From Lysobacterales bacterium (GTDB taxonomy: Bacteria; Pseudomonadota; Gammaproteobacteria; Xanthomonadales; SZUA-36): a stretch of 5,851 nt of DNA. The stretch covers positions 1 through 5,851 of the forward strand of contig JAPHTE010000420.1 in NCBI GenBank assembly GCA_026196445.1, given 5' to 3'. The position numbers and the translations under genes are program-made. Below, piece after piece: positions 5,839 through 5,851 of this stretch (positions are counted from its first letter, which is position 1; each line of letters opens with the position of its first letter). The notes beneath the pieces were generated by a model, which was not told where the DNA came from, did not search any database, and was given only the letters and a program-made list of their open reading frames with translations.

Positions 5839-5851
5839 ATGTTCAGGACGA

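Overview
The window reads as a chromosomal housekeeping segment from a gammaproteobacterium of moderate-to-high GC content. RpmB (78 aa) and RpmG (55 aa, cysteine-free) are close to the E. coli forms from memory. The dut / algC and radC / rpmB / rpmG neighbourhood is a classic gammaproteobacterial arrangement. The glutamate-cysteine ligase is of the plant/Xanthomonas type and AlgC carries a long membrane-anchored N-terminal extension, so a Xanthomonadales-like or marine/environmental gammaproteobacterium fits better than an enteric. That placement is inference from protein appearance only.

Layout. Bases 1-996 (+) hold the 3' part of a glutamate-cysteine ligase gene (gshA type), cut by the window edge. 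Convergent to it, and overlapping its last 7 bases, is a leftward three-gene operon read from about 4427 down to 990: dut (dUTPase), algC (bifunctional phosphomannomutase/phosphoglucomutase with a two-helix membrane/periplasmic N-terminal module), and a small secreted protein of unknown function. dut and algC overlap by 4 bases (ATGA), and the third gene starts 11 bases after the algC stop. On the right a rightward block holds radC, then rpmB and rpmG with their own promoter, closed by a strong intrinsic terminator at 5811-5838. The divergent dut/radC gap carries a good extended -10 promoter for dut with a perfect palindrome inside its spacer.

Biology. The leftward operon joins dUTP clean-up with sugar-phosphate supply (mannose-1-P / glucose-1-P for exopolysaccharide and LPS precursors) and a small exported protein. 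The rightward block makes two large-subunit ribosomal proteins beside a RadC-family JAMM protein. In many gammaproteobacteria coaBC sits between radC and dut; it is absent here.

I do not see a defence system, mobile element, CRISPR array or other wholly new system. The observations most worth a second look are: (1) a Shine-Dalgarno-like AAGAGGAG followed by an in-frame GTG exactly at the border between the AlgC membrane module and its catalytic domain, suggesting one gene makes both a membrane-bound and a soluble enzyme; (2) the palindrome in the dut promoter; (3) the unknown secreted protein tied to algC; and (4) a RadC whose N-terminal helix-hairpin-helix region looks eroded.
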